The notes under the pieces are model-generated. The model had not been told where the DNA came from, ran no database searches, and saw nothing but the letters and a program-made list of their open reading frames with translations. A stretch of DNA of 64,000 nt. Source: a bacterium (GTDB lineage: Bacteria; Myxococcota_A; Bradymonadia; Bradymonadales; Bradymonadaceae). This document shows, piece after piece, positions 57,092 to 64,000 of this stretch (positions within the stretch are counted from its first letter, which is position 1; every line of letters starts with the position of its first letter). The stretch is taken from contig JAUIBR010000008.1 in assembly GCA_030427705.1 (NCBI GenBank), positions 120,678 through 184,677 on the forward strand. The letters run 5' to 3'. Position numbers and translations under genes: made by a program.

Positions 57092-59364
57092 CATTTCACC
57101 TTGTGGATTTCGTCCAGCGTCTTCGCCCATTCTGCCGAGTGGTTGTTGGGGAAGCCGTGCTTCGACTTGCGTAGTTTGTCATCCAAACCAACCTGGAAGG
57201 CCATCAAATCGCGCATCATTCGGCGCGCGATAGGCTGGGCATCTCCGACGTCGGTCGCATCCCACGGCTTGCCGTCTTCAGGGGTCTTCAGCTCGTAAAG
57301 TGGATCCTTGTCACCATGGAACAGCTGGTATTTGTAGCTACCCAATCGTGCGCTTCGCAGAAACGTATTGTGGTATGAAAATGCCGGACGTGGATGTCGG
57401 ACTGCCGGCTTCAAAATAAGGTCGGCAAGGCTTGCGCCTTGCGCCGAATCGGGAATTGGCGCTCCGATCGCGGTGAGCGCAGTGGGCATGATGTCCACGG
57501 TCTCCACGTCATCAGATATCTTCGCGCCGCCCTTTGTCCATGCCGGATAGCCGATGAGCAGTGGTACATCGATCAACTCTTGATTGACGCTGATACCATG
57601 GCCGAACTTGCCATATTCGTCGAACTCCTCACCGTGGTCCGAGCTGACAATGACCATCGTCTTGTCATGTACGCCCAACGTTTTGAGGTCTTCCAACATC
57701 TTGCCGAACCAAAGGTCATTGTACGTAATCTCGCCCTTGTAGAGCGCACGCATGTAGTTGGCTTCGTCGGCACTTAGCTTGATCGAACCCTTCGCCATAT
57801 CGTGCAGAAGTTGGCCGGTTCCACGTGGGCTCACCTTACCAATCGTCCCCGTTCGTTTGTCGTATAATTCGAGCTGCGCCTTGGGTGGGTCATAAGGGAC
57901 GTGGGGGTCGACCGTGTTGATATAGACGAAGAGTTTGGCATTTGGGTCGGCCTTCAACTTCGCTTCCATCCAGGTCTTCGTTTCAGGCCACAGATACTCG
58001 CTGTCGGAGGGACGGTTTTCGCGGATAGGATTGACCTCGCTGTCGAATCCACGTGCGAATCCCCACGAGTTACTGACGTAGCCGTTGCTGGAAAACAAAC
58101 CGGTAGTCCAACCTGCTTGCTTCATCGCTTCACCAAACAACTTGGAGCTTGCAGGTAGCTTGGCCTTTTCGGTGATCAAACCGTGGTTCGGCGCGTAGGC
58201 GGATGTAAACACGCTGGCCGAGCTTGGCAGGGAGCTATTGCCTTGCACCGTCGCGGACATGAACACGGCCGCGTCTTTCGCAAACGCATCAAGACTTGGT
58301 GTCTGAACGTCCGTGGACGGATTGTAGAGCTTGAGGTGGTCAGCACGCAGAGTATCAATGATCCACACCAACACGACCTGCGGCGGTTTGGTCTCTTTGG
58401 CTTCAGGAAGGAGCGCAGCGTCGATGCTTAGATGTTTAAGCTTTGATGCGTCGATCGCCTGAAACCAGATTCGTGTTGCTTTGCCAGCGACGGGATCCAT
58501 CGGCACGTTGAGCGCCTTGTCGGCGGTAACTTCCGGAAGTGCGGCAGTAGTCTGCATCTTTACGGAGACCTTGCCATCCACATCAGCCGTAAGCGTGCTC
58601 AGCTTCTGCGGCAGCGTGTACCAAATCAGACCCGTGCCCTTGGGCAGGTTGATTGCAGCGTCCTCAAACGTCGGCAGCGCTGGCTCGGCCTCGGTGAGGT
58701 TTGGCCCTACCCGAATCCAGTCGATCGCCGCCGCAGCGCGGGTTCCGTCTACAGGCTGGCTACGCGAGAAATGCAAGCGAAGCGTGTGTTCTTGCCCAAG
58801 CTGCAGTCCGTCTGGCAGCGTCACGGTGTACGTCTTCCAACCGTCCTCAATGGAAGTAAGCGACGCGAATTTCTTCTCTTCGCCATTCGTCGAACGCAGG
58901 AAAAGGTCGCAGCGCTGATTCCCAACTGGGCGCAGCCGAAGCTGTACCTTCCAGTCCTTGGACGTACCCGTCAGGTCCGCGTTCGCGATCAGCGGAAATC
59001 GAATCGTCCCACCGACACCACGTGTGTAGGCGAAGTCGATGTCTCCTTCCTTCTTCGGGTCGATCCAGGTGCTGTTCCAGCCGCCCTGGATGTACTTCAG
59101 GCTCCCGCCGGACCCCATATCCATCAAGAGTGCGCCTTCACTATCGATCAGATGCGCGAGATGACGGTTGTCGACGAAGTTGAAGATGGTTCGGGACTCG
59201 GGCGCTTCAGGTTTGGCGCCAACGTCCGCGGGCGCCCCGGTATCAGCAGTCTTCGTCTGTCCTGCATCGGTGGTTGTCTTGGGAGTCGGGTTCGGCTCCT
59301 TTTCGCAGCCGATGGCGGCGAGGCAAACAATCAAAAGGAGTGGTAGGGTCGCGAAACAACGCAT
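57091..59364 (-). CDS. Sulfatase-fold lipoprotein with N-terminal carbohydrate-binding-like domain
   Basis: The 757-residue protein has a lipobox (AAIGC) and a Thr/Pro-rich spacer. Residues 60-225 form a beta domain (FRFPLIANADL-type strands, WKTYTVTLPDG), perhaps sugar- or lipid-binding. The catalytic alkaline-phosphatase-fold part starts at VVLVWIIDTLRADHL and contains NSSLPSSASVFTS, where a Ser occupies the nucleophile position (SxPxS instead of C/SxPxR), and VIVSSDHGEEFDEYGKFGHG. The changed R and the Ser suggest it is not formylglycine-dependent in the usual way; a phosphotransferase or phosphoesterase is possible. It is coupled to the alkyl-DHAP-synthase-like gene, hinting at envelope lipid modification. 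Confidence 0.85.
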   Translation of the reverse strand: MRCFATLPLLLIVCLAAIGCEKEPNPTPKTTTDAGQTKTADTGAPADVGAKPEAPESRTIFNFVDNRHLAHLIDSEGALLMDMGSGGSLKYIQGGWNSTWIDPKKEGDIDFAYTRGVGGTIRFPLIANADLTGTSKDWKVQLRLRPVGNQRCDLFLRSTNGEEKKFASLTSIEDGWKTYTVTLPDGLQLGQEHTLRLHFSRSQPVDGTRAAAAIDWIRVGPNLTEAEPALPTFEDAAINLPKGTGLIWYTLPQKLSTLTADVDGKVSVKMQTTAALPEVTADKALNVPMDPVAGKATRIWFQAIDASKLKHLSIDAALLPEAKETKPPQVVLVWIIDTLRADHLKLYNPSTDVQTPSLDAFAKDAAVFMSATVQGNSSLPSSASVFTSAYAPNHGLITEKAKLPASSKLFGEAMKQAGWTTGLFSSNGYVSNSWGFARGFDSEVNPIRENRPSDSEYLWPETKTWMEAKLKADPNAKLFVYINTVDPHVPYDPPKAQLELYDKRTGTIGKVSPRGTGQLLHDMAKGSIKLSADEANYMRALYKGEITYNDLWFGKMLEDLKTLGVHDKTMVIVSSDHGEEFDEYGKFGHGISVNQELIDVPLLIGYPAWTKGGAKISDDVETVDIMPTALTAIGAPIPDSAQGASLADLILKPAVRHPRPAFSYHNTFLRSARLGSYKYQLFHGDKDPLYELKTPEDGKPWDATDVGDAQPIARRMMRDLMAFQVGLDDKLRKSKHGFPNNHSAEWAKTLDEIHKVK

Positions 59365-59466
59365 GCGATTGACTCATCAGTTAGGGCGGAACGCATCTTT
59401 GACCCAAATGTCGCATCACTCAAGCATCGAAAGATCGAGGCTTTAACTATTTTTTAGAGAGACTTC

Positions 59467-60327
59467 ATGAAATTCACGAAACAGCTGATCGTATTGTTTG
59501 CCGTCGCATTTCTTACCGCATGTGGATCGGGATCTGAGGCGCAGAAGGCCGACGAATACACCGAGGCGATGGCCAAGGAACACAAAGACGACAAACCGGT
59601 GTCGAATCCGGCGAGCGAAGCCAAGCCAGAAGCGGAAGTGGTCTCGGAGATGGTGAAGTACGCCACCGTCGACGGCACCGAATACATGGGGCACCTGTCA
59701 ATGCCGAAGGGCGCGACGGGCGATGAGCCCGCGCTGATCGTCATCCACGAATGGTGGGGCCTCAACGACAATATCAAGAGCATGGCCGACCAGCTGGCAG
59801 GACAGGGTTACGTCGCTTTGGCGGTGGACCTCTACGGCGGCAAGGCGGCGACGAAGCCCGATGATGCGATGGCGATGATGAAGGGCGCGATGGCCAATCC
59901 GGCACCGTTGCAGGAAAACCTCAAGCAAGCTCAGGCCTTCCTTGCTGGCAAGGGCGCCACGAAAGTTGGCGTGATCGGATGGTGTTTTGGCGGCATGTGG
60001 TCTCTGCAATCCGGCTTGTTGATGCCAGACAAGATCGACGCGATGGTCATCTATTATGGCCGTCTGGAAACGGACGCCACCAAACTCTCAACACTGAATA
60101 TGCCGATTCTTGGCATCTTTGGTGGCAAAGACAAGGGGATCCCAGTCGAATCGGTAAAGGCCTTTGAGACCGCGCTCAAAGAGGGTGGCAAGAACGCTTC
60201 GATCCATATCTATGATGAAGCCGATCATGCGTTTGCCAATCCATCAGGGCAACATTATGACGAAACTGCCGCAAAAGATGCGTGGGCAAAAACGACAAAA
60301 TTCCTCGCTGAAAATCTGAAGAATTAG
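59467..60327 (+). CDS. Dienelactone hydrolase-family lipoprotein
   Basis: The 286-residue protein has a lipobox (FLTAC), an Ala/Glu/Lys spacer and an alpha/beta-hydrolase domain: IVIHEWWGLNDNIKSMADQLAGQGYVALAVDLYGG, then GVIGWCFGG with Cys as the nucleophile, FGGKDKGIP with the acid, and DHAFANP with the His, the Cys-Asp-His set of dienelactone hydrolases. Lipid anchoring would put it in the periplasm, which is unusual for the family. The substrate is unknown. A short AT-rich hairpin with T-tract follows. Confidence 0.9.
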   Translation: MKFTKQLIVLFAVAFLTACGSGSEAQKADEYTEAMAKEHKDDKPVSNPASEAKPEAEVVSEMVKYATVDGTEYMGHLSMPKGATGDEPALIVIHEWWGLNDNIKSMADQLAGQGYVALAVDLYGGKAATKPDDAMAMMKGAMANPAPLQENLKQAQAFLAGKGATKVGVIGWCFGGMWSLQSGLLMPDKIDAMVIYYGRLETDATKLSTLNMPILGIFGGKDKGIPVESVKAFETALKEGGKNASIHIYDEADHAFANPSGQHYDETAAKDAWAKTTKFLAENLKN

Positions 60328-60337
60328 TACGCCCTGA

Positions 60338-60357
60338 CTGCAATTTTGCAGTTTTGT
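60338..60357 (+). terminator. Possible weak terminator after the hydrolase gene
   Basis: CTGCAATTTTGCAG is a self-complementary hairpin with a 4-base loop, followed by TTTTGTTG, ten bases after the stop codon. The stem is short and AT-rich. Confidence 0.45.
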
Positions 60358-60482
60358 TGCAATTCCGATTGTCAATTTGCGGCATTGCGTCAGGGGTATT
60401 GATTACCGGCTCGCCGTTGATTAATCACGTGATGGTGTCAAAGATTTCACAAAGCAATTTTCGCTTTTTCGAAATTTGGCTC

Positions 60483-60488
60483 TATAAT
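60483..60488 (+). promoter_or_regulatory. Likely -10 element (TATAAT) of the GGDEF-EAL gene
   Basis: A perfect TATAAT lies 45 bp before the ATG at 60533. The -35 region (TTCGCT, 17 bp upstream) is poor, so the promoter call is tentative. Confidence 0.4.
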
Positions 60489-60532
60489 CGTAGAAAGCAA
60501 ATCAGCACCCAGCGGTCTTCGAGCAGTAATCA

Positions 60533-62236
60533 ATGAGTGACCCGCAGCATCGCCTACTCTATTTGAGTGGGTCATCAGTCATCGACGCTAGCGTCGATGC
60601 GCTATTCGATGGGGACGAGTTCACCGTAGTCCGGCGCGAGCCTGTGCCGGATTTTGAAACGATGGCAAGCGTCTTGGGGGCGGCAGCAGAAAGCTCAATC
60701 GTTGTGGTCGACGAAGAAGACGTCGATACCCTTCAGACGATCGAAGTCGAGGTGGAAACGTCCATTGATGTCGTCGTTTTGGGCGACCGCGTCTGCGAGG
60801 ACGAACGCTTCACCTACTACAACGTTTCCATCGATGATGTGCGCCGAGCGCGACAAATCTTGCGCCTCCTGGTTCAAAACCAGGGTATTCGCCAAGAAAT
60901 GCGCCAGAGCTCGGAAGCGGTGCTTGAAGAATCAAGCGACGAGATCGAATTCGTCTCGCTCCACGACAGTCTGACTGGACTTCCGAACCGCCAATCGCTT
61001 TTGGACCGGTTGGATGTCCAGCTGCAACAACAGACCTTTGATTTTGGCTGCGTCATCGTGAACGTGGACCGCTTCAAGGTTCTGAACGACCGATTTGGAG
61101 CGAGCGCAGGTGACCTCATCATCGTCGAGATGGCAAAACGCCTCTCCCGCATTGTGCGACAACGTGATGTCGTCTGCCGTGTTGCGGGCGACGAGTTTAC
61201 GATTATCTGTTCGGTCACAAACGAGAACCAACTGCGTCAGGTCGCTGACCGAATCCATACGTCGTTGACGACCCCAATCCAGTTTGATTCGGAACGTCAG
61301 ATTAACCTCCGGGTCAGCCTCGGTGCGGTCATCGCGGCGCCTGCGCATCAGTCGCCAGAAGGTATGCTTCGCGATGCATCCGTTGCCCTATCGCGCGCGA
61401 AGAAGCGCGGAGGCAACTCGGTGGAGTTCTTCGATCCAGAGAACCACCAACGTGACTTGGACCATCTGGAAATCGAAACAGACCTCTCGCGTGGTCTGGA
61501 CCTCGATGAATTCAAGCTGGCGTATCAGCCGGTGGTTTCATTGACGGACTCGTCGGTGCTGGGGTTCGAGGCGCTGCTTCGATGGACGCATAATATCCGT
61601 GGCCCCATTAGCCCCGGCGTGTTCATCCCAATTGCTGAACAGTCCGGATTTATCGACCGCTTGGGCATCTTCGTCTTGGTACGTGCCTGCAAGCAGCTGA
61701 AGATCTGGACTGAAGAGTTCCCGGATCGGACGTTCTTCATCGCCATCAATATCTCGCGTCGACAGCTACTACAGCGCTCGTTCGCTGACCGGGCATTACG
61801 CATCATTGATGAACACGGTGTGGACCCGACCAATCTGCACTTTGAGATTACCGAGACCGCCGTTATCGATAGCATTGATGTGGTGGCGCAGAACCTCAAA
61901 GCGCTTCGCACACGCGGCGTCCAGATTTGCATCGACGACTTCGGCGTCGGGTACTCGTCATTGAGTTCGCTCTACCGATTGCCGGTGGACGTGTTGAAGA
62001 TCGACCGCTCGTTCATTCAGCGAATTGGTGTTGAAGAGGATGGCGCCAAGTTGGTCCAAGCCGTGATCGACATCAGCCGCGCGCTGGGGCTGCACCTGGT
62101 CGCGGAAGGCATCGAAACTGCCGAGCAAGCCAAAGAACTGCTGACCGCCGGCTGCGACGTCGGGCAGGGCTTCTACTACTCGAAAGGTATCGACGCCGAC
62201 AGCGCGACCGAGATGTTGAGAGCGCCACGTCACTGA
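60533..62236 (+). CDS. GGDEF-EAL cyclic-di-GMP protein with N-terminal receiver-like domain
   Basis: Residues 1-110 are a degenerate receiver-like domain without a clear phospho-acceptor Asp set. Residues 142-300 are a GGDEF domain (SLHDSLTGLPNR, active-site line RVAGDEF at 216-222, first Gly changed to Ala). Residues 315-560 are an EAL domain with the catalytic set: FEALLRW (EAL 346-348), NISRRQ, EITET, DDFGVGYSSL, LKIDRSF, AEGIET and GQGFYYSKG. All the metal- and base-type residues appear present, so a phosphodiesterase is likely; AGDEF sites can still be cyclases. No membrane segment is seen. Confidence 0.9.
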   Translation: MSDPQHRLLYLSGSSVIDASVDALFDGDEFTVVRREPVPDFETMASVLGAAAESSIVVVDEEDVDTLQTIEVEVETSIDVVVLGDRVCEDERFTYYNVSIDDVRRARQILRLLVQNQGIRQEMRQSSEAVLEESSDEIEFVSLHDSLTGLPNRQSLLDRLDVQLQQQTFDFGCVIVNVDRFKVLNDRFGASAGDLIIVEMAKRLSRIVRQRDVVCRVAGDEFTIICSVTNENQLRQVADRIHTSLTTPIQFDSERQINLRVSLGAVIAAPAHQSPEGMLRDASVALSRAKKRGGNSVEFFDPENHQRDLDHLEIETDLSRGLDLDEFKLAYQPVVSLTDSSVLGFEALLRWTHNIRGPISPGVFIPIAEQSGFIDRLGIFVLVRACKQLKIWTEEFPDRTFFIAINISRRQLLQRSFADRALRIIDEHGVDPTNLHFEITETAVIDSIDVVAQNLKALRTRGVQICIDDFGVGYSSLSSLYRLPVDVLKIDRSFIQRIGVEEDGAKLVQAVIDISRALGLHLVAEGIETAEQAKELLTAGCDVGQGFYYSKGIDADSATEMLRAPRH

Positions 62237-62754
62237 GGCGCGCGAAACTCCCCGATATGAATGGCGAGGGTGACGGAATCGAATTGCTGTGCAAGCAACG
62301 TGACCTCGATTTCGCCTTGGCCAAACGCTTGAACGTCGCTGCAAACAACATGAAGACGGGGCTCGGTTGCGCCGAACTCATCAGCCAAACGCGGCATGAG
62401 GTGTTCGAGCTTTAGGATGTCCATTGCGTCTGCCCAATCGGCGGCCTCGGTCTCAATGCATGTTGCTTCGGCGCCCAGGCGAGGCTGCAGCGCTCGCCCA
62501 ATCTGTTCGACAGATCCAATTGCGACCGGCCATCCCGACTGCGCAATCAGGTCGATCGCGCACGCCCCAGGTACGCAGTAGTCCTGTGACACATCCATGA
62601 GAGCGTCCTTGTATGAAAGCGGAACCTCCAAACGTTTGCTGGTGAACGTATCGGCTTTTCCATTCGGAACGGTGACGATGCGTGGCGGTGGGTCTGTAAA
62701 CCCTTCGGCGCACCCCGTGAAAGCTAGAACTAGTGACAATGCGAATCGCTTCAT
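62230..62754 (-). CDS. Lipoprotein of unknown function
   Basis: ATG 62754 has a full AAAGGAGGT ribosome site. The 174-residue product has a lipobox (AFTGC), a NGKADTF segment after the signal (a 'NGKAD' spacer is frequent in myxobacterial lipoproteins), and a domain with YCVPGACAIDLIAQSGWPV, ATCIETEAADWADAMDILK and HVVCSDV. Its 3' end overlaps the end of the converging GGDEF-EAL gene by 7 bp. Family not recognised. Confidence 0.75.
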   Translation of the reverse strand: MKRFALSLVLAFTGCAEGFTDPPPRIVTVPNGKADTFTSKRLEVPLSYKDALMDVSQDYCVPGACAIDLIAQSGWPVAIGSVEQIGRALQPRLGAEATCIETEAADWADAMDILKLEHLMPRLADEFGATEPRLHVVCSDVQAFGQGEIEVTLLAQQFDSVTLAIHIGEFRAPQ

Positions 62755-62904
62755 TTCGACCTCCTTTGGTTTCAAAGTCGAGGTCGTTATCGGACGGATC
62801 TCAAAAGCGTTGCGGAGATTGTTGCGAACCGGACTTGCGACGAAACCGGCTCGACGTGCATCCAAGGCCCGTGTTACTTGCTCCTTGAAGTTTCGGAGGT
62901 CCCA

Positions 62905-63678
62905 ATGATTTCAATTCTATCGCCTGCAAAGACGCTCGATTACGACACAAAGTTGCCGACCGAGCGATACTCACAACCCGATTTTCTGGAAGACTCAAAA
63001 GAGTTGCTCGGGGTCCTGAAGGACTACGATGTCGATGATATCGGCAAGTTGATGAGCATCAGCGAGAAGCTCTCGGTCCTCAATCACGAGCGTTATCACT
63101 CATTCGAGTTTCCATTCACGACCGACAATGCGCGTCCCGCAATGTATGCCTTTAAGGGCGATGTCTACCGTGACCTGGAGTTGTCCGAGTACAGTGACGA
63201 TGACGTGGAATTCATGCAGAACCACGTTCGAATTCTGAGCGGTCTGTATGGCATCTTGCGTCCGCTGGATTTGATGCAGCCTTATCGACTTGAGATGGGC
63301 ACGAAGCTTCAGAACGACCGAGGCACCAACCTCTACCAATTCTGGGGTTCGAAGATTGCTGAAACGCTGAACGACGTGTTCGATGAGCAAGACGACAACA
63401 TCTTGTTGAATCTGGCGTCTGATGAGTACTTCAGTGCGGTGGATACGGCGTCGCTGAAAGGCAAAGTCGTGAAGGTGAACTTCTTGGATTACAAGAAGGA
63501 CAGATACAAAATCGTGTCCTTCTACGCCAAGCGCGCCCGTGGAATGATGGCCAACTATATTATTCGAAACCATATCGACGACACGGAATCGTTAAAAGCG
63601 TTTGATGTAGCTGGGTATTACTTTAGCGAAGAGCGGTCATCCAATGACGAGCTGACCTTCCTTCGCGACGAGGTCTAA
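62905..63678 (+). CDS. yaaA: Peroxide stress protein YaaA
   Basis: ATG 62905 follows GGAGGT. The 257-residue sequence has the UPF0246/YaaA pattern: ILSPAKTLDYD, MSISEKLSVLNHERY, AMYAFKGDVYRDLE, RILSGLYGILRPLDLMQPYRLEMGTKL, LYQFWGSKI, NLASDEYFSAVD and FYAKRARGMMANYI. YaaA lowers free intracellular iron and protects DNA during hydrogen peroxide stress in E. coli. The fold is DNA-binding. Length and motifs are normal. Confidence 0.95.
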   Translation: MISILSPAKTLDYDTKLPTERYSQPDFLEDSKELLGVLKDYDVDDIGKLMSISEKLSVLNHERYHSFEFPFTTDNARPAMYAFKGDVYRDLELSEYSDDDVEFMQNHVRILSGLYGILRPLDLMQPYRLEMGTKLQNDRGTNLYQFWGSKIAETLNDVFDEQDDNILLNLASDEYFSAVDTASLKGKVVKVNFLDYKKDRYKIVSFYAKRARGMMANYIIRNHIDDTESLKAFDVAGYYFSEERSSNDELTFLRDEV

Positions 63679-63679
63679 A

Positions 63680-64000
63680 ATGAAGCGATTTTTGTGGGCA
63701 TTGATTGGCTTTGCGCTTGTGATGAGTTTTTCCTCCATCGCGTCCGCGCAGTGGTCGATGGGCGAGGGTAACGCGTACGGGAAGGTCTGGACGCGGGTGA
63801 TCGTCGGTAAAAAGGGTTTCGATACGGAAGGGGAGACGTTTGACACGGAGTCTTACAGTCTGCTGTCGGCGCGTATCTATGGCGAGTACGGCATCACAAA
63901 ACGCCTCACGCTCGTTGGCTATGCCGAACCGTTCGCGTTCGCATCCTATGGGGACGATGCCGACAACCTGAACTCCAAGGGATTTGTTGGGCCATTCGAG
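63680..64000 (+). CDS. Secreted outer-membrane-type protein, C-terminus outside the window
   Basis: ATG 63680, one base after the yaaA stop, opens 107 codons to the window edge. A signal peptide (MKRFLWALIGFALVMSFSSIASA-QW) is followed by alternating strands (GKVWTRVIVGKKGFDTEG, SLLSARIYGEYGITKRLTLVGYAEPF) that resemble the first hairpins of an outer-membrane beta-barrel. No further identification is possible from this part. Confidence 0.7.
   Translation, partial: MKRFLWALIGFALVMSFSSIASAQWSMGEGNAYGKVWTRVIVGKKGFDTEGETFDTESYSLLSARIYGEYGITKRLTLVGYAEPFAFASYGDDADNLNSKGFVGPFE

Overview
The window comes from a Gram-negative, protein-secreting bacterium of the deltaproteobacterial / Myxococcota kind, most likely close to Bradymonadales or Nannocystineae. 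I base this on several lipoproteins with long (Asn-Asn-X)n linkers directly after the lipobox cysteine, a MYXO-CTERM-like sorting tail, a TonB receptor and OmpA-type outer-membrane proteins, many Cys-rich lipoproteins of unknown function, and a MoxR-Bat operon. The taxon is inferred from style, not from a marker gene. No rRNA, tRNA or CRISPR array was found.

Region by region. 0-2.8 kb (minus): a SUMF1-fold lipoprotein, a stand-alone RNA polymerase beta'-like clamp protein, and a truncated DUF1592-like lipoprotein. 2.9-8.3 kb (plus): YceI-like protein, MobA, a YdeP/FdhF-type molybdopterin oxidoreductase, an acyltransferase and FdhD, so a molybdenum-enzyme cluster. 8.6-12.3 kb: octahaem cytochrome c/TPR lipoprotein, a GxxExxY nuclease-like gene inside a hairpin element, and a BASS-type transporter. 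12.2-21.8 kb (minus): an intact sulfatase lipoprotein, then moxR, DUF58, DUF4381, batA, batB/C and batD with overlapping ends, then a broken sulfatase paralogue. 22-31.6 kb (plus): a 3031-residue DUF11-repeat surface protein fused in frame to an OmpA-family outer-membrane protein, then a small secreted protein. 31.7-33.5 kb: an RNA-repair pair (RNA ligase plus HD-Pnk). 33.6-39.8 kb: an accessory stretch of small secreted proteins and lipoproteins, with tandem paralogues, an IS relict and a frameshifted zinc metalloprotease. 39.8-41.3 kb: an ISNCY-type IS. 41.4-44.9 kb: a dihaem cytochrome lipoprotein, a lipoprotein and a fatty acid desaturase. 44.9-45.6 kb: a second GxxExxY element. 45.6-52.1 kb (minus): an iron-uptake operon (DUF4856, imelysin, HTTM protein, TonB receptor) behind two perfect Fur-box-like palindromes. 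52.1-59.4 kb (minus): redoxin, DsbD, a small lipoprotein, alkyl-DHAP-synthase-like flavoprotein and a second type of sulfatase. 59.5-64 kb: dienelactone hydrolase, GGDEF-EAL protein, a lipoprotein, YaaA and the start of an outer-membrane protein.

The points most worth following up are: (1) the 291-residue RpoC-like protein, which keeps the sigma-binding clamp helices of beta' and nothing catalytic; (2) two unrelated inverted-repeat element families that each carry a GxxExxY gene in the loop, one of them with two gene-less copies nearby; (3) the surface-protein/OmpA fusion, which joins a complete sorting tail to a complete second signal peptide without a stop codon.
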